From the NCBI RefSeq assembly GCF_003583925.1, contig NZ_QYCN01000020.1:33665-77652 (forward strand): 43,988 nt of DNA, in the 5' to 3' direction. Position numbers and translations under genes: made by a program. Under the pieces are notes generated by a model. That model saw nothing but the letters and a program-made list of their open reading frames with translations. It did not search any database and was not told where the DNA came from. Origin of the DNA: Hymenobacter rubripertinctus (GTDB taxonomy: Bacteria > Bacteroidota > Bacteroidia > Cytophagales > Hymenobacteraceae). The first letter of the stretch is position 1. Each line of letters starts with the position of its first letter. Positions 14,861-22,439 of this stretch are shown here, in pieces.

Positions 14861-15598
14861 TTATCGGGTGCCCTTGCGGAAAAACACGCTGCCACTGACT
14901 GACTCCAGCCGCACCGCCGGCCCGCTGTTGCCCAGCGTGCCCTTCAGTTGATAGCCCACGATGGGGTTCGGCTGCTGATTGACGAAGGCAATATCCTGAT
15001 CCGTGTACACTTCCCCCGAGACGGACTTGAATGCCACCTCCGCCCCGTGGGCGGTGGGCCAGGTTACATCCACGAAGCCGCTGATGGTGCGCAGGGTCAG
15101 CGGGCCGGTGAGGCCGGCCACGTCCACGTTGCCACTGATGGTGTTGAGGCGCACCGTGGCGTTGGCGGGCAGGGTAATTTCGTAGTCGATGGTGGCGCAC
15201 ACGCCGGCGCGGCTGCCGGCTCCGTCGCGGCCGTCGGTCCAGGAGCCGTAGTACGTGATGCCAGGGCCGCTGGCCGGGCAGTCGTTGGGGCGGGCCTGGG
15301 CCAGGGCCTGCTTATCGAGCGTAGCCATTACCGTTACCGCGGCCGGCGTTTCGCGCAGGTCCAGCTCAAGCGCGTCGTTGAGCTTATTCTGGTTGATGCT
15401 CACCGTTGCCCGCAGCCGCAACTGGTTGTCGGTAGCCGGCCGCAACCGGATGGTAGTGCCGTATTTTAGGTCGAGCACCACCGTTTGCCCCGCCCCAACG
15501 GGAGCAGTTTTGGTAATAACCCTCTGGGCAGCCGCACCCGGGGCGGCCAGCAGCCGGAAACAAATCAGGGCGCATAAGGCCAGCAAAAAGCGAGACAT
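14861..15598 (-). CDS. DUF4097-like beta-repeat exported protein (copy B)
   Basis: This 245-residue protein has a signal peptide (MSRFLLALCALICFRLLAAPGAAAQ). It then shows the repetitive strands of DUF4097/adhesin-like beta-helix proteins: TVRLNTISGNVDVAG, LTLRTISGFVDVTWP, VAFKSVSGEVYTDQD and VRLESVSGSVFFRKG. The recurring x-x-S-G-x-V units suggest a beta-solenoid in the periplasm. It is paralogous to the protein encoded at 16860-17633, separated from it by a serine hydrolase gene. Such proteins are often encoded beside ECF sigma/anti-sigma pairs in Bacteroidota, as here. The function is unknown. Confidence 0.75.
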   Translation of the reverse strand: MSRFLLALCALICFRLLAAPGAAAQRVITKTAPVGAGQTVVLDLKYGTTIRLRPATDNQLRLRATVSINQNKLNDALELDLRETPAAVTVMATLDKQALAQARPNDCPASGPGITYYGSWTDGRDGAGSRAGVCATIDYEITLPANATVRLNTISGNVDVAGLTGPLTLRTISGFVDVTWPTAHGAEVAFKSVSGEVYTDQDIAFVNQQPNPIVGYQLKGTLGNSGPAVRLESVSGSVFFRKGTR

Positions 15599-15660
15599 AA
15601 AGCGTGAGGTTTGGGGTTGAAGAAAGAAGGGTGGCGGCCGAACAGTCGTCGTCGTCCGGC

Positions 15661-16764
15661 TTATCGTTCAAATTTTCTTATTCCGGTTTTGGCGGGCAGC
15701 TCTTTCAGATAGAAGGAAGCAATGGCGCGGGCAAAACCCGGCAGCAATTCCCCGTCGTTGGCTAGCACGATAAAAGTGTAGCCCCGGGCCGGAAAGCGCC
15801 AGACATCTCCCAGCCCCGGCCCGCCGCTATGCCCGGCGTAAGTGATGCCGTTTTCGGTTTCCAGCGCCCAGCCAGCCCGGCTAAACTCCGATTTTTTGGC
15901 CCCAATACTATCTTGTCCATAGATGAGAGGCTGGGCGAAACCGGCCGGAAACAGTACGTCCCGATCCAGTCCGACGGCCCAGCTGGCCATGTCGTCAATC
16001 GAGGCAAAATAGCCCCCGGCCGTGTAGGTGTATTGCGGATATATAAATTTATAGGCCATCATTCTTCCGTTCAGATCATAATAGGTAGTTGCTTTTTCAA
16101 GAATACACTCCGTGCGCATAAAGCCCCCCGTTTTGATTTCCATATCGAATGCCCCATCGCGCATTCCCAACGGGGCCGTTACTTCGTCGTGTACTAGTTG
16201 AGGAAAAGGTTTTTGGTATATTTTTTCCAGAATATAGCCCAGCAGCATAAAATCGAACTGCGCATAATGCTGCCCCTGCCCGGGCTCATATTCGAGCGTT
16301 GAGTCTTTCAGGGCCGTTACTACGGCGGCCGTGGCAGCATACGGGTCACCATCGAAATTTCTGATGCCGCTGGAATGACTGATCAGGTGCTTTATGCGCA
16401 GTTTCTGCCAGATGGCCGGACTGTCGTTGAGGTAGGTGCTGACTGCGTCATCCAGCTTTATTTTTCCTTCATAAACTGCCTTCAGCAGTAAAGTGGACGT
16501 GAGAAGTTTTGTAGAGGACGCGAGTTGAAAATTAGTATGTCTGGTTACTTTCGTATTCCACTCAATATTAGCAACTCCATAAGTGGCTACTTTTATTGTT
16601 TGCCCGTTTCTCACGACGGCTACAGCCATGCCAGGAATAGCTAATTCCTTCATTTTTCTCTTCACAAATTCATCCACGTCCGCATTGCATTTTTTATCAT
16701 TTTTTTGCGCGTGGCAGACCAGGACATTCAACGTACTAATCAGGATCAGAAGCAGGTATTTCAT
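15661..16764 (-). CDS. Serine hydrolase, class C beta-lactamase/PBP-like (AT-richer insert)
   Basis: This 367-residue protein has a signal peptide (MKYLLLILISTLNVLVCHAQ). The beta-lactamase-related fold is clear: LASSTKLLTS carries S-x-x-K, HYAQFDFMLLGYILE occupies the Y-x-N position (here Y-A-Q), and HSGGPGLG stands for the K-T-G box. HLISHSSGIRNF is another family hallmark. Members are esterases, D-aminopeptidases or beta-lactamases; the substrate is unknown. Base composition is visibly more AT-rich than its neighbours, and it separates two paralogous DUF4097 genes, suggesting insertion by transfer. It lies upstream of the blaI-M56 pair but has its own gap and no TACGA-N6-TCGTA dyad of its own. 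Confidence 0.85.
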   Translation of the reverse strand: MKYLLLILISTLNVLVCHAQKNDKKCNADVDEFVKRKMKELAIPGMAVAVVRNGQTIKVATYGVANIEWNTKVTRHTNFQLASSTKLLTSTLLLKAVYEGKIKLDDAVSTYLNDSPAIWQKLRIKHLISHSSGIRNFDGDPYAATAAVVTALKDSTLEYEPGQGQHYAQFDFMLLGYILEKIYQKPFPQLVHDEVTAPLGMRDGAFDMEIKTGGFMRTECILEKATTYYDLNGRMMAYKFIYPQYTYTAGGYFASIDDMASWAVGLDRDVLFPAGFAQPLIYGQDSIGAKKSEFSRAGWALETENGITYAGHSGGPGLGDVWRFPARGYTFIVLANDGELLPGFARAIASFYLKELPAKTGIRKFER

Positions 16765-16859
16765 AGCTATTTAGTAAATCAATCAACTGGTGGCAGCAGG
16801 CCACGATACAGTCCGCCGGATATTTCACGGGCCGAGCAGACTGGTGCGGGGTGCCTGGC

Positions 16860-17633
16860 TTATTTGGCCTTGCGCACGTACACGTTGCCGCTGATATTTT
16901 TCAGGGAGATGGAGGTGCCGCCGCCGTTGAGGAGGCCGCCGGTAGCCTGACCGCCCACCCGGGTGAGGCCGCCGGCGTCGGCGGCTTTGGGCGGCGTCAG
17001 GTCGAAGTCGGTGTACACCTCGCCCGAGATGGTGCGCATGGTGAGGGTGGCTTTGGTGGTGGCAGGCAGCGCTACATCAATGGCCCCGCTGATGTTGCTG
17101 ATGGCGCTGGGGCCGGGATTGAGCACGGCATACCGGACCACAATATCGCCGCTGGTACTGCTGGCTACTACCGGGCCGGTCACGTTGAGCAGCTTCACGT
17201 CGGCGCTTTTCATGGTCACCTCCAAACGGCCGCGCAGGTTTTGCAGCAGCACATCGTCGTCGCCCCAGGTCATGGAGCGGTACACTACGTCGGCCGCGCG
17301 GGGCACCAGAATTGTGTAGCTCGCGTCGCGCCGGGAGGCTTTCACGATGCGTACCGTATTGCCCTCCCGGGTCAGAGCCAGGCCCAGTCTGGTGTTATCG
17401 ACGGCCGAGTTATACAGCGGCCGCAGGCCTTCGGCCCGCTTGTCGGGCTCCTCGTAGCCGTTGCCCCGGATGATGAGGTCGGTGCCGTCGTGGCCTTCCA
17501 CGGTCACCTGACCGTCGCGCATCTCGATGATAACTTTCGCGTTGCCGCCGCTGAGCTGGGTTTTGTACTCCTGAGCCCGGAGGCGGGCCGTGGTCAGCGG
17601 CAGGAGTAAGAGCAGTAAAAGAAGCTTTTTCAT
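16860..17633 (-). CDS. DUF4097-like beta-repeat exported protein (copy A)
   Basis: About 257 residues from the ATG at 17633, where the signal peptide starts (MKKLLLLLLLLPLTTARLRAQ). The repeated strand units include VKLLNVTGPVVASSTSGDIVV, AISNISGAIDVALP, LTMRTISGEVYTDFD and ISLKNISGNVYVRK, again x-x-S-G-x-(V/I). The RTISGEVYTD segment closely matches copy B (SVSGEVYTD). It lies directly downstream of the anti-sigma gene on the same strand and is probably part of the sigma/anti-sigma transcript. It should be periplasmic or on the cell surface; the function is unknown. Confidence 0.75.
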   Translation of the reverse strand: MKKLLLLLLLLPLTTARLRAQEYKTQLSGGNAKVIIEMRDGQVTVEGHDGTDLIIRGNGYEEPDKRAEGLRPLYNSAVDNTRLGLALTREGNTVRIVKASRRDASYTILVPRAADVVYRSMTWGDDDVLLQNLRGRLEVTMKSADVKLLNVTGPVVASSTSGDIVVRYAVLNPGPSAISNISGAIDVALPATTKATLTMRTISGEVYTDFDLTPPKAADAGGLTRVGGQATGGLLNGGGTSISLKNISGNVYVRKAK

Positions 17634-17757
17634 GGACAGAGGCGTTGCGTTCAGGTTGAAGTGAAAAATCGGAATCACTGGCGGGCATGAGCACCCCGGG
17701 CTCCGGGCTCCTACCCGCCGCCAGATCGGGGGCCAACAGCTGCCAGCCGTCAGCCAG

Positions 17758-18615
17758 TTACAGCAGCACGCCAATGCCCTGGGTAGCCTGCTGCCGCACC
17801 ACGGGCAGGGCATCGGGGCGTTGGGCGAGGCGCTGGAGCTGGGGCACGGCCTGTTTCTGGCGCAGGCTCACCAGCATATCGATGAGCGTAACCTGCACGT
17901 TGGGGTTGGTTTGCACGGCCAGCGACTGGGCCAGCGCCGGCCCCACCAGCGAATCGGCGCGGAGGCGGTAGAGCGCCTCGGCGGCGGCCAGGCGCACGTT
18001 GGGGTTGGGGTCGGCATTGAGCGTGTTGATGAGCACGAGCACGGTGGGGTCGCCGGGCGGCACGGCGGCCACCGAGGCTTCGTGCACCAGCTGAATGCGG
18101 CTACTGGCCATGGCAGGCTGCCCGTTGGCCGTAGTCAGCTGCCGGGCCAGCTGCTGGCCCGCCGTATGGGCTTGGGCGGTTTGTTGGGGCGGGGCCGGAC
18201 GGGCCAGCAGCCACCCCAGCCCCGCTCCTATCAGCAGCAGTGCCACGCTGGCCGCCACGCGCAGCCAGGCCCCGGGAGCCGCAACGGGCACCGGCCGGAG
18301 CTGCCGCACCACGGGCGCCGCTACCGAAGGTGCCGCCGCCCGCACCTGTTGCTTTTCGGCAGCCAGCAGCGCCAGAAACTCATCCCGCAGGGCCAGGGGC
18401 GGTAACTCGGGCGGCATTTCCGAAAGCAGGGGCAGCAGCGTCTGGTACTGCGCCAGCTGGGCCTGGCAGCCGGGGCAGCCGGGCAAGTGGGCCGTTAGCC
18501 GGGCCATTTCGGCCGGGGGCAGTTCCCGGGCCGCGTAGTCGGCCAGCAGCGGCCGCAGGGCAGCACAAGCCGGGGGCAATGGGGCGGACGAACTATTGAT
18601 TTGCTCAGACAACAT
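17758..18615 (-). CDS. Anti-sigma factor: zinc-finger domain, one membrane helix, HEAT repeats
   Basis: In this 285-residue protein the cytoplasmic N-terminus has the ZAS-type zinc motif H-x3-C-x2-C (HLPGCPGC) after a helix rich in Leu/Ala. A single membrane helix follows (WLRVAASVALLLIGAGLGWLLA). The outer part contains HEAT-like repeats (NADPNPNVRLAAAEALYRL, LAVQTNPNVQVTLIDMLVSL, AVPQLQRLAQRPDALPVVRQ). It lies 51 bases downstream of the ECF sigma gene, the usual place for the cognate anti-sigma. It should hold the sigma factor at the membrane and release it on an envelope signal sensed by the HEAT region (inference). Confidence 0.82.
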   Translation of the reverse strand: MLSEQINSSSAPLPPACAALRPLLADYAARELPPAEMARLTAHLPGCPGCQAQLAQYQTLLPLLSEMPPELPPLALRDEFLALLAAEKQQVRAAAPSVAAPVVRQLRPVPVAAPGAWLRVAASVALLLIGAGLGWLLARPAPPQQTAQAHTAGQQLARQLTTANGQPAMASSRIQLVHEASVAAVPPGDPTVLVLINTLNADPNPNVRLAAAEALYRLRADSLVGPALAQSLAVQTNPNVQVTLIDMLVSLRQKQAVPQLQRLAQRPDALPVVRQQATQGIGVLL

Positions 18616-18666
18616 GGGGAAGGACTTTAGGGGCGTATTCGGTTTTACTGGCGCAGCGCTTTATCC

Positions 18667-19260
18667 TCATAGCTCAAAATAGACTTGCCGCAGGGCCTCC
18701 AGGGCCCGGTGGGCTCTTACCCGGGCGGCCCCTTCGGAGCAGGCCAGCAGCTCCCCTATTTCGCCGTAGCTGAAGCCTTGAAACCGGTGCAGCACCAGAA
18801 TTTCGCGCTGGGCCACGGGCAGCAGGCTCAGCGCCTCCTGCAAGGCCGCCTGCTCCTGGGTGGCGGCCATCCCGGCCAGCGCGGCCCGCCGGTGGGTGGT
18901 GGTGCGCTCAAAGTCGTTCACATCGGTGGCCGGTACGCGGTTTTTCTGCCAATGGTCGTGGTGCACATGGCGGGCCAGCTGGTACAGCCAGGCCCGGAAG
19001 GGCTGCCCGGGCTGGTAGCTGGCCCGATACCGGAGCACGCGCAGAAACACGTTCTGCACTAAATCCTGGCTGGTTTCGCGGCTCCCGGTCAGGCGCAGCA
19101 AAAAGTTGAACAAGGGTCCGTGGTAGCGTTCGAACAGGGGCGTGAGCTGATCCAGGTCGTCGTGGCGGACTCGCTCCATCAAGGTTTCGTCGCTGACGTG
19201 GGACACGGCTACGGGCAGATTTAGCGGGGAAGTTGCCAGGGATACTGGCCCGATGGCCAT
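18667..19260 (-). CDS. ECF-type RNA polymerase sigma factor
   Basis: This 197-residue protein has region 2 as LFERYHGPLFNFLLRLTGSRETSQDLVQNVFLRVLRY followed by FRAWLYQLARHVHHDHWQK. Region 4 is LPVAQREILVLHRFQGFSYGEIGELLACSEGAARVRAHRALEALR. It directs polymerase to a small regulon controlled by the anti-sigma encoded next. The first 25 residues precede the conserved part, so a later start is possible. Nothing recognisable was found in 19261-19463 on its upstream side. Confidence 0.92.
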   Translation of the reverse strand: MAIGPVSLATSPLNLPVAVSHVSDETLMERVRHDDLDQLTPLFERYHGPLFNFLLRLTGSRETSQDLVQNVFLRVLRYRASYQPGQPFRAWLYQLARHVHHDHWQKNRVPATDVNDFERTTTHRRAALAGMAATQEQAALQEALSLLPVAQREILVLHRFQGFSYGEIGELLACSEGAARVRAHRALEALRQVYFEL

Positions 19261-19463
19261 TCGTTACGGCGGGTCACATCTTTTTTTCTTCTGACGACAA
19301 ACCCCGCCCCTTCCAACGCACTACTCCCCCACAAAGCAGCACAAGAAAGGCTGTTTCGGGGGGGAGTGCTGATTGGCAGCCGGCTCTTCCGCAAAGAGGC
19401 GCGGCGGAAAGCGCGGCGGTGGGCCGCGTTCTGACGGCCGTCCGGGATGGGAGGACTTACGCC

Positions 19464-19823
19464 TTATTCGCGGCGGCGCTCCAGCATTACGCGGGCGCGG
19501 TAGCAGATGCCGCCCAGGGGCGGATTGAACTTCGACACGCTGACGCGCACGCTCTTCACGTAAGGAAATTCCTCCAGCACCCGGTCCAGCACGCGGTGGC
19601 CCAGATGTTCGAGCAGACGGGCCGGGGCCTGCATCTCCTCGCGCACTACCCGGTAGAGCACCTCATAGTTCACGGTTTCGCGCAACTGGTCCGAAGCGCC
19701 CGCCGCGTGCAGGTCGGTATCGATGTAAAGGTCTACGCCGTACTTATTACCGATTTTCTGCTCCTCGTCGTAGTATCCGTGAAAGGCGAAAAACTCCATG
19801 CCTTCCAGTGCAATCTGGCCCAT
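19464..19823 (-). CDS. folB: Dihydroneopterin aldolase
   Basis: This 119-residue protein has the FolB pattern: IALEGMEFFAFHGYYDEEQKIGNKYGVDL, with the active-site H-G-Y and the EE/KIG segment, then ETVNYEVLYRVVREEM and the C-terminal VRVSVSKFNPP. FolB splits 7,8-dihydroneopterin to 6-hydroxymethyl-dihydropterin and glycolaldehyde in folate synthesis. The ATG at 19823 matches the family start. The frame continues upstream through the GTGAGTA array, reading as repeated YSLLTTH on this strand, which is surely not coding. The array therefore lies directly in the folB leader. Confidence 0.92.
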   Translation of the reverse strand: MGQIALEGMEFFAFHGYYDEEQKIGNKYGVDLYIDTDLHAAGASDQLRETVNYEVLYRVVREEMQAPARLLEHLGHRVLDRVLEEFPYVKSVRVSVSKFNPPLGGICYRARVMLERRRE

Positions 19824-19834
19824 GTGGTGCGGTA

Positions 19835-19883
19835 GTGAGTAGTGAGTAGTGAGTAGTGAGTAGTGAGTAGTGAGTAGTGAGTA
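19835..19883 (+). repeat. Seven tandem GTGAGTA heptamers in the folB leader
   Basis: Seven perfect copies, ending 11 bases from the folB ATG when read on the minus strand. It is the same heptamer as at 4719-4753 (five copies), and again followed on the plus strand by GTCATTCCGAGC (19894 onward). Confidence 0.95.
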
Positions 19884-19891
19884 AAGTATGG

Positions 19892-19945
19892 ACGTCATTC
19901 CGAGCTTGCCGAGGAATCTCGCGTGCTGATGTTGCCAAAGTAATC
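19892..19945 (+). repeat. Solo GTCATTCCGAGC ... GTGCTGATGTTGCC element
   Basis: It starts ACGTCATTCCGAGC, continues GAGGAATCTCGCGTGCTGA, then TGTTGCC and AGTAATC. It matches the left part of the element at 35585-35713, including the TTGCC-NN-AGTAATC part that lies in that copy's loop. No complementary right arm is found up to 20020, so it appears to be a half element. Confidence 0.75.
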
Positions 19946-20025
19946 AGACACCTCCACGCCCGGCTTTCCGTCGCTACCGGCAGCGCGCGGTACTGCTACG
20001 CCATACTCTTCAGTCCCCAACCAAC

Positions 20026-20051
20026 GAAGCCTGCCCCGAAAGGCAGGCTTC
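20026..20051. terminator. 10-bp hairpin downstream of the DivIVA-like gene
   Basis: GAAGCCTGCC pairs perfectly with GGCAGGCTTC around CCGAAA. It lies about 70 bases beyond the DivIVA-like stop on the minus strand. No T-run follows in that direction, so termination is only possible. Confidence 0.5.
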
Positions 20052-20083
20052 AACTTGACAAGCAAACTAAACCGAGGGCAAAA

Positions 20084-20119
20084 AATCAGCGGAATCAGTC
20101 CAATCAGCGGTAATCCATG
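20084..20119. repeat. Period-9 AATCAGCGG repeat next to a stop codon
   Basis: AATCAGCGG, AATCAGTCC and AATCAGCGG run in tandem, then the looser TAATCCATG. The array ends two bases before the stop of the DivIVA-like gene (20122, minus strand). Confidence 0.8.
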
Positions 20120-20121
20120 AA

Positions 20122-21201
20122 TTAGATTTCGTCGAAAAACGACTTTTCGCCCAGTGCAGCCGGCGCAGCAGCGGCCATGCCCGGCTGGCCGGGATGAATG
20201 GAGGGAGACGGCTGGTTGATTTCGGGGTGGCCGGGGCCGACGGGCTGAATATCCGGGGCCGGGGGCTCCACGCGAGGCGGTGCCGGATCCGGCACCCGCA
20301 TGGGGCCAGGCGGGTCGATGTGGGGAGCGGGCGAGATGCCGGGGTTTTCGGCCGGGGCACCGGGGCGCTCTATTTCGGGGCCGGGCTGCTGGGCCGGCGC
20401 ACCCCGGTCGGGCTCCCGGCTAGGCTCGGGCTGCTGGCCGGGCTTGGGGTTGTAGCCGGTGGTGGTGGCGGGCTGAACAGCGCGGGTTTCGGTGGGGGCG
20501 GCCGCCGGAGCCGCAACGAAACGGGCCGCCGGGGCCGCAATGGCCGCCGCAGGAGCAGTGGAAGCAGTGGAAGCAGTGGAAACGTGCATGGCAGGAGCAT
20601 CAGGAGTGGGGGAATCGTCCGCCACGTGCGGACGGTTCACCTTTACGCTGGCGGCCCGCGAAAGGATGGCCGCCGTGCTGTTTTTGGGTCGGTTGCGCGC
20701 TTTTTCCACTTTGTCCAGCGCATCGGAGGCCAGGTGGTGCAGGTCGCGGGTAAGGCCGTCGAGCAAGGTTTCGAGGCGCTGGCACTCCTGGCCCAGGCCG
20801 CTTACTTCCTTCTTCATTTCGGCCACCGTGCGCTCGGCCTGCTGATAGGCGTCATCTACCACGGTGCGGGCCTTCTGGCGGGCGGTGGCCAGCAGGTGCT
20901 CGGCCTGGAGCTGGGCTTCGCGGATGCGTAAATCGGCATCGCGCTGGGCCTGCTCCGTAATGCTGTTGCCGGTATCCTCGGCCGTTTTGAGGGTGCGGTA
21001 GAGGCTGGTTTCCACCTCCCGCATCTTGCTTACGTCCTGGGTGGCGTGGTCCAGCTTGAGGCGCAGCTCCCGGTTTTCGTCGCCCATCCGCTCCCACTGC
21101 TGGGAAACGGTCTGCAAAAAGGCCTGCACTTCGTCCTTGTCGAGGCCGCGGAAGGCTTTTTCAAAAGTTTTCTGCCGGATATCGAGGGCGGTGATTTTCA
21201 T
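20122..21201 (-). CDS. DivIVA domain-containing coiled-coil protein
   Basis: In this 359-residue protein residues 1-40 fit DivIVA: ITALDIRQKTFEKAFRGLDKDEVQAFL. A coiled coil follows to about residue 165 (ENRELRLKLDHATQDVSKMRE..., EAQLQAEHLLATARQKA, EMKKEVSGLGQECQRLETLL). The rest is a long Pro/Ala-rich, probably disordered tail closing with KSFFDEI, which could be a short binding motif. DivIVA proteins mark curved membranes and recruit partners in division or polarity; the role in Bacteroidota is not established. The ATG at 21201 gives the standard N-terminus. Confidence 0.82.
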   Translation of the reverse strand: MKITALDIRQKTFEKAFRGLDKDEVQAFLQTVSQQWERMGDENRELRLKLDHATQDVSKMREVETSLYRTLKTAEDTGNSITEQAQRDADLRIREAQLQAEHLLATARQKARTVVDDAYQQAERTVAEMKKEVSGLGQECQRLETLLDGLTRDLHHLASDALDKVEKARNRPKNSTAAILSRAASVKVNRPHVADDSPTPDAPAMHVSTASTASTAPAAAIAAPAARFVAAPAAAPTETRAVQPATTTGYNPKPGQQPEPSREPDRGAPAQQPGPEIERPGAPAENPGISPAPHIDPPGPMRVPDPAPPRVEPPAPDIQPVGPGHPEINQPSPSIHPGQPGMAAAAPAALGEKSFFDEI

Positions 21202-21206
21202 TTTTG

Positions 21207-21333
21207 AGCTGTTGGCTTATAGCTGATAGCTATAAGCGCTGGGCCGATAGCTTTTTTGGGCGACGCACTTTAGTAAGCCGAACAAACCCCGGCACGAAAG
21301 CTAACAGCTGTCAGCTAATGGCTAACAGCTAAA
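21207..21333. repeat. AGCTNNN heptamer repeats forming complementary arms
   Basis: Five heptamers (AGCTAAC, AGCTGTC, AGCTAAT, GGCTAAC, AGCTAAA) fill 21299-21333 and end exactly before the WD40 stop codon at 21334. The other end of the gap (about 21207-21238) carries AGCTGTTGGCTTATAGCTGA, which pairs imperfectly with these heptamers. The unit spans the whole gap between the two minus-strand genes. Confidence 0.7.
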
Positions 21334-22257
21334 TTACCCCACCTGCCAAACGGCCAGCGTACGGTCGTCGCTACACGAAACTAGCCTATTCCGGCTTCCC
21401 GGCCAAAACAACTTGTTCACCGAGGTGCCGTGCCCGGCGTGGCGGGCTCGGTCGACCACGCGCAGCAGTTGCCAGGTTTGGGCGTCCCAGAGCTTGATGC
21501 TCTTGTCCATGCTGCCCGTGGCCAGCAGGCGGCCATCGGGCGAGAAGGTGAGGTGGTTGATGGTAAACAAATGGGCCACAATGCTGCGGTGCTCCCGGTA
21601 GCCGGCGGCCACGTCCCAGATGCGCAGGTGGGCGTCGCGGCCGGCCGTGAGCAGGTAGCGACCATCGGGCGAGTAAGCGGCCGTGAATACGGAGTTGGTG
21701 GCCCCTTCAATAGTATGCTGCACGGCCAGCGTATCGGCGTCGAGGATGCGCACCCGCCAGTCGGAGCCGCCCACGGCCAGCTCGCCGCGCTCCTCGTGCA
21801 GGCTCAGGCAGCGCAGGCTTTTATCGGAGAGCCGCAGCAGGGTTTCGAGGCGGAAGTCGGAGGCCCGCAGTACGGCCAAGGTCCCGTCGGCCAGGGCCAC
21901 GTACAGGCGCTGCCGGGTTTCGGAATACAGCAAATCGAAGATGGCTACCGGCGGCAGGGCCGTGGCGTGCAGCAGCGTGCGGCTGGCCAGATCAATCACC
22001 TGCACGCCCTGGAAGTTGTGGCCCAGCACCAGCAGGTTACGCGCCGGCAGGTGGCACAAAGCGTACACTGAGTTCTCCACCCGGGCCACCAGCTCGCCGT
22101 CCTGCTCCGGCGTATCGGCCCGCCAGCTCACCACCAGCCCGTCGGCCCCGGCCGAATACACCTGCTCCTCCCCCGCCGTGCCGGTGATGGTATACACGCA
22201 GTCGCGGTGGCCGGCCAGGGTCGCCAGTTTCTGAACGGTCGGGCGGGAAGTAGTCAA
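21334..22257 (-). CDS. WD40 repeat protein
   Basis: About 307 residues forming a WD40 propeller. The clear blades are LATLAGHRDCVYTITG, VFTAAYSPDGRYLLTAGRDAHLRIWD, INHLTFSPDGRLLATGSMDKSIKLWD and the last, VSCSDDRTLAVWQVG. It has no signal peptide, so it is probably a cytoplasmic scaffold; the partner is unknown. The start is uncertain. A TTG at 22293 lies inside the TACCTTTG promoter box, so I prefer the TTG at 22257 (MTTSRPTVQK). The stop directly abuts a heptamer array. Confidence 0.75.
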   Translation of the reverse strand: MTTSRPTVQKLATLAGHRDCVYTITGTAGEEQVYSAGADGLVVSWRADTPEQDGELVARVENSVYALCHLPARNLLVLGHNFQGVQVIDLASRTLLHATALPPVAIFDLLYSETRQRLYVALADGTLAVLRASDFRLETLLRLSDKSLRCLSLHEERGELAVGGSDWRVRILDADTLAVQHTIEGATNSVFTAAYSPDGRYLLTAGRDAHLRIWDVAAGYREHRSIVAHLFTINHLTFSPDGRLLATGSMDKSIKLWDAQTWQLLRVVDRARHAGHGTSVNKLFWPGSRNRLVSCSDDRTLAVWQVG

Positions 22258-22290
22258 AGGATTGTGAGGTGAGGAGGTTGAGGAAGCAGG

Positions 22291-22298
22291 CAAAGGTA
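22291..22298 (-). promoter_or_regulatory. Putative -7 box TACCTTTG for the WD40 gene
   Basis: Exact TAnnTTTG match on the minus strand, 33 bases before the proposed TTG start. It also argues against starting translation at 22293. Confidence 0.45.
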
Positions 22299-22304
22299 CC
22301 GCTT

Positions 22305-22404
22305 GTCCTTCTGAGCGGAGCGAAGAATCCTCTCCCGTTAAAACGAAAACCGTTCCGACAGTCCGGACCGATGGTACAAGGGCCTTGGTGGCGCTCAGGA
22401 TGAC
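22305..22404. repeat. Degenerate GTCNTYCTGAGCG palindrome
   Basis: The arms 22305-22317 (GTCCTTCTGAGCG) and 22392-22404 (complement GTCATCCTGAGCG) match at 11 of 13 bases. The left side continues GAGCGAAGAATCC as in the other elements; the interior is unrelated. It lies between the divergent WD40 and phosphopantetheinyl transferase genes. Confidence 0.55.
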
Positions 22405-22439
22405 AGTATCTTTACTCCCCGCCCCTCATCACCCCGCTT

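Noticed and set aside
15661..16764. True class C beta-lactamase conferring resistance
   Set aside because: S-x-x-K is present, but the Y-x-N position is Y-A-Q and the third box is H-S-G-G; the wider serine-hydrolase family is the safer call.
19824..19898. N-terminal extension of folB reading YSLLTTH repeats
   Set aside because: These residues are the translated heptamer array; the family N-terminus starts at 19823.
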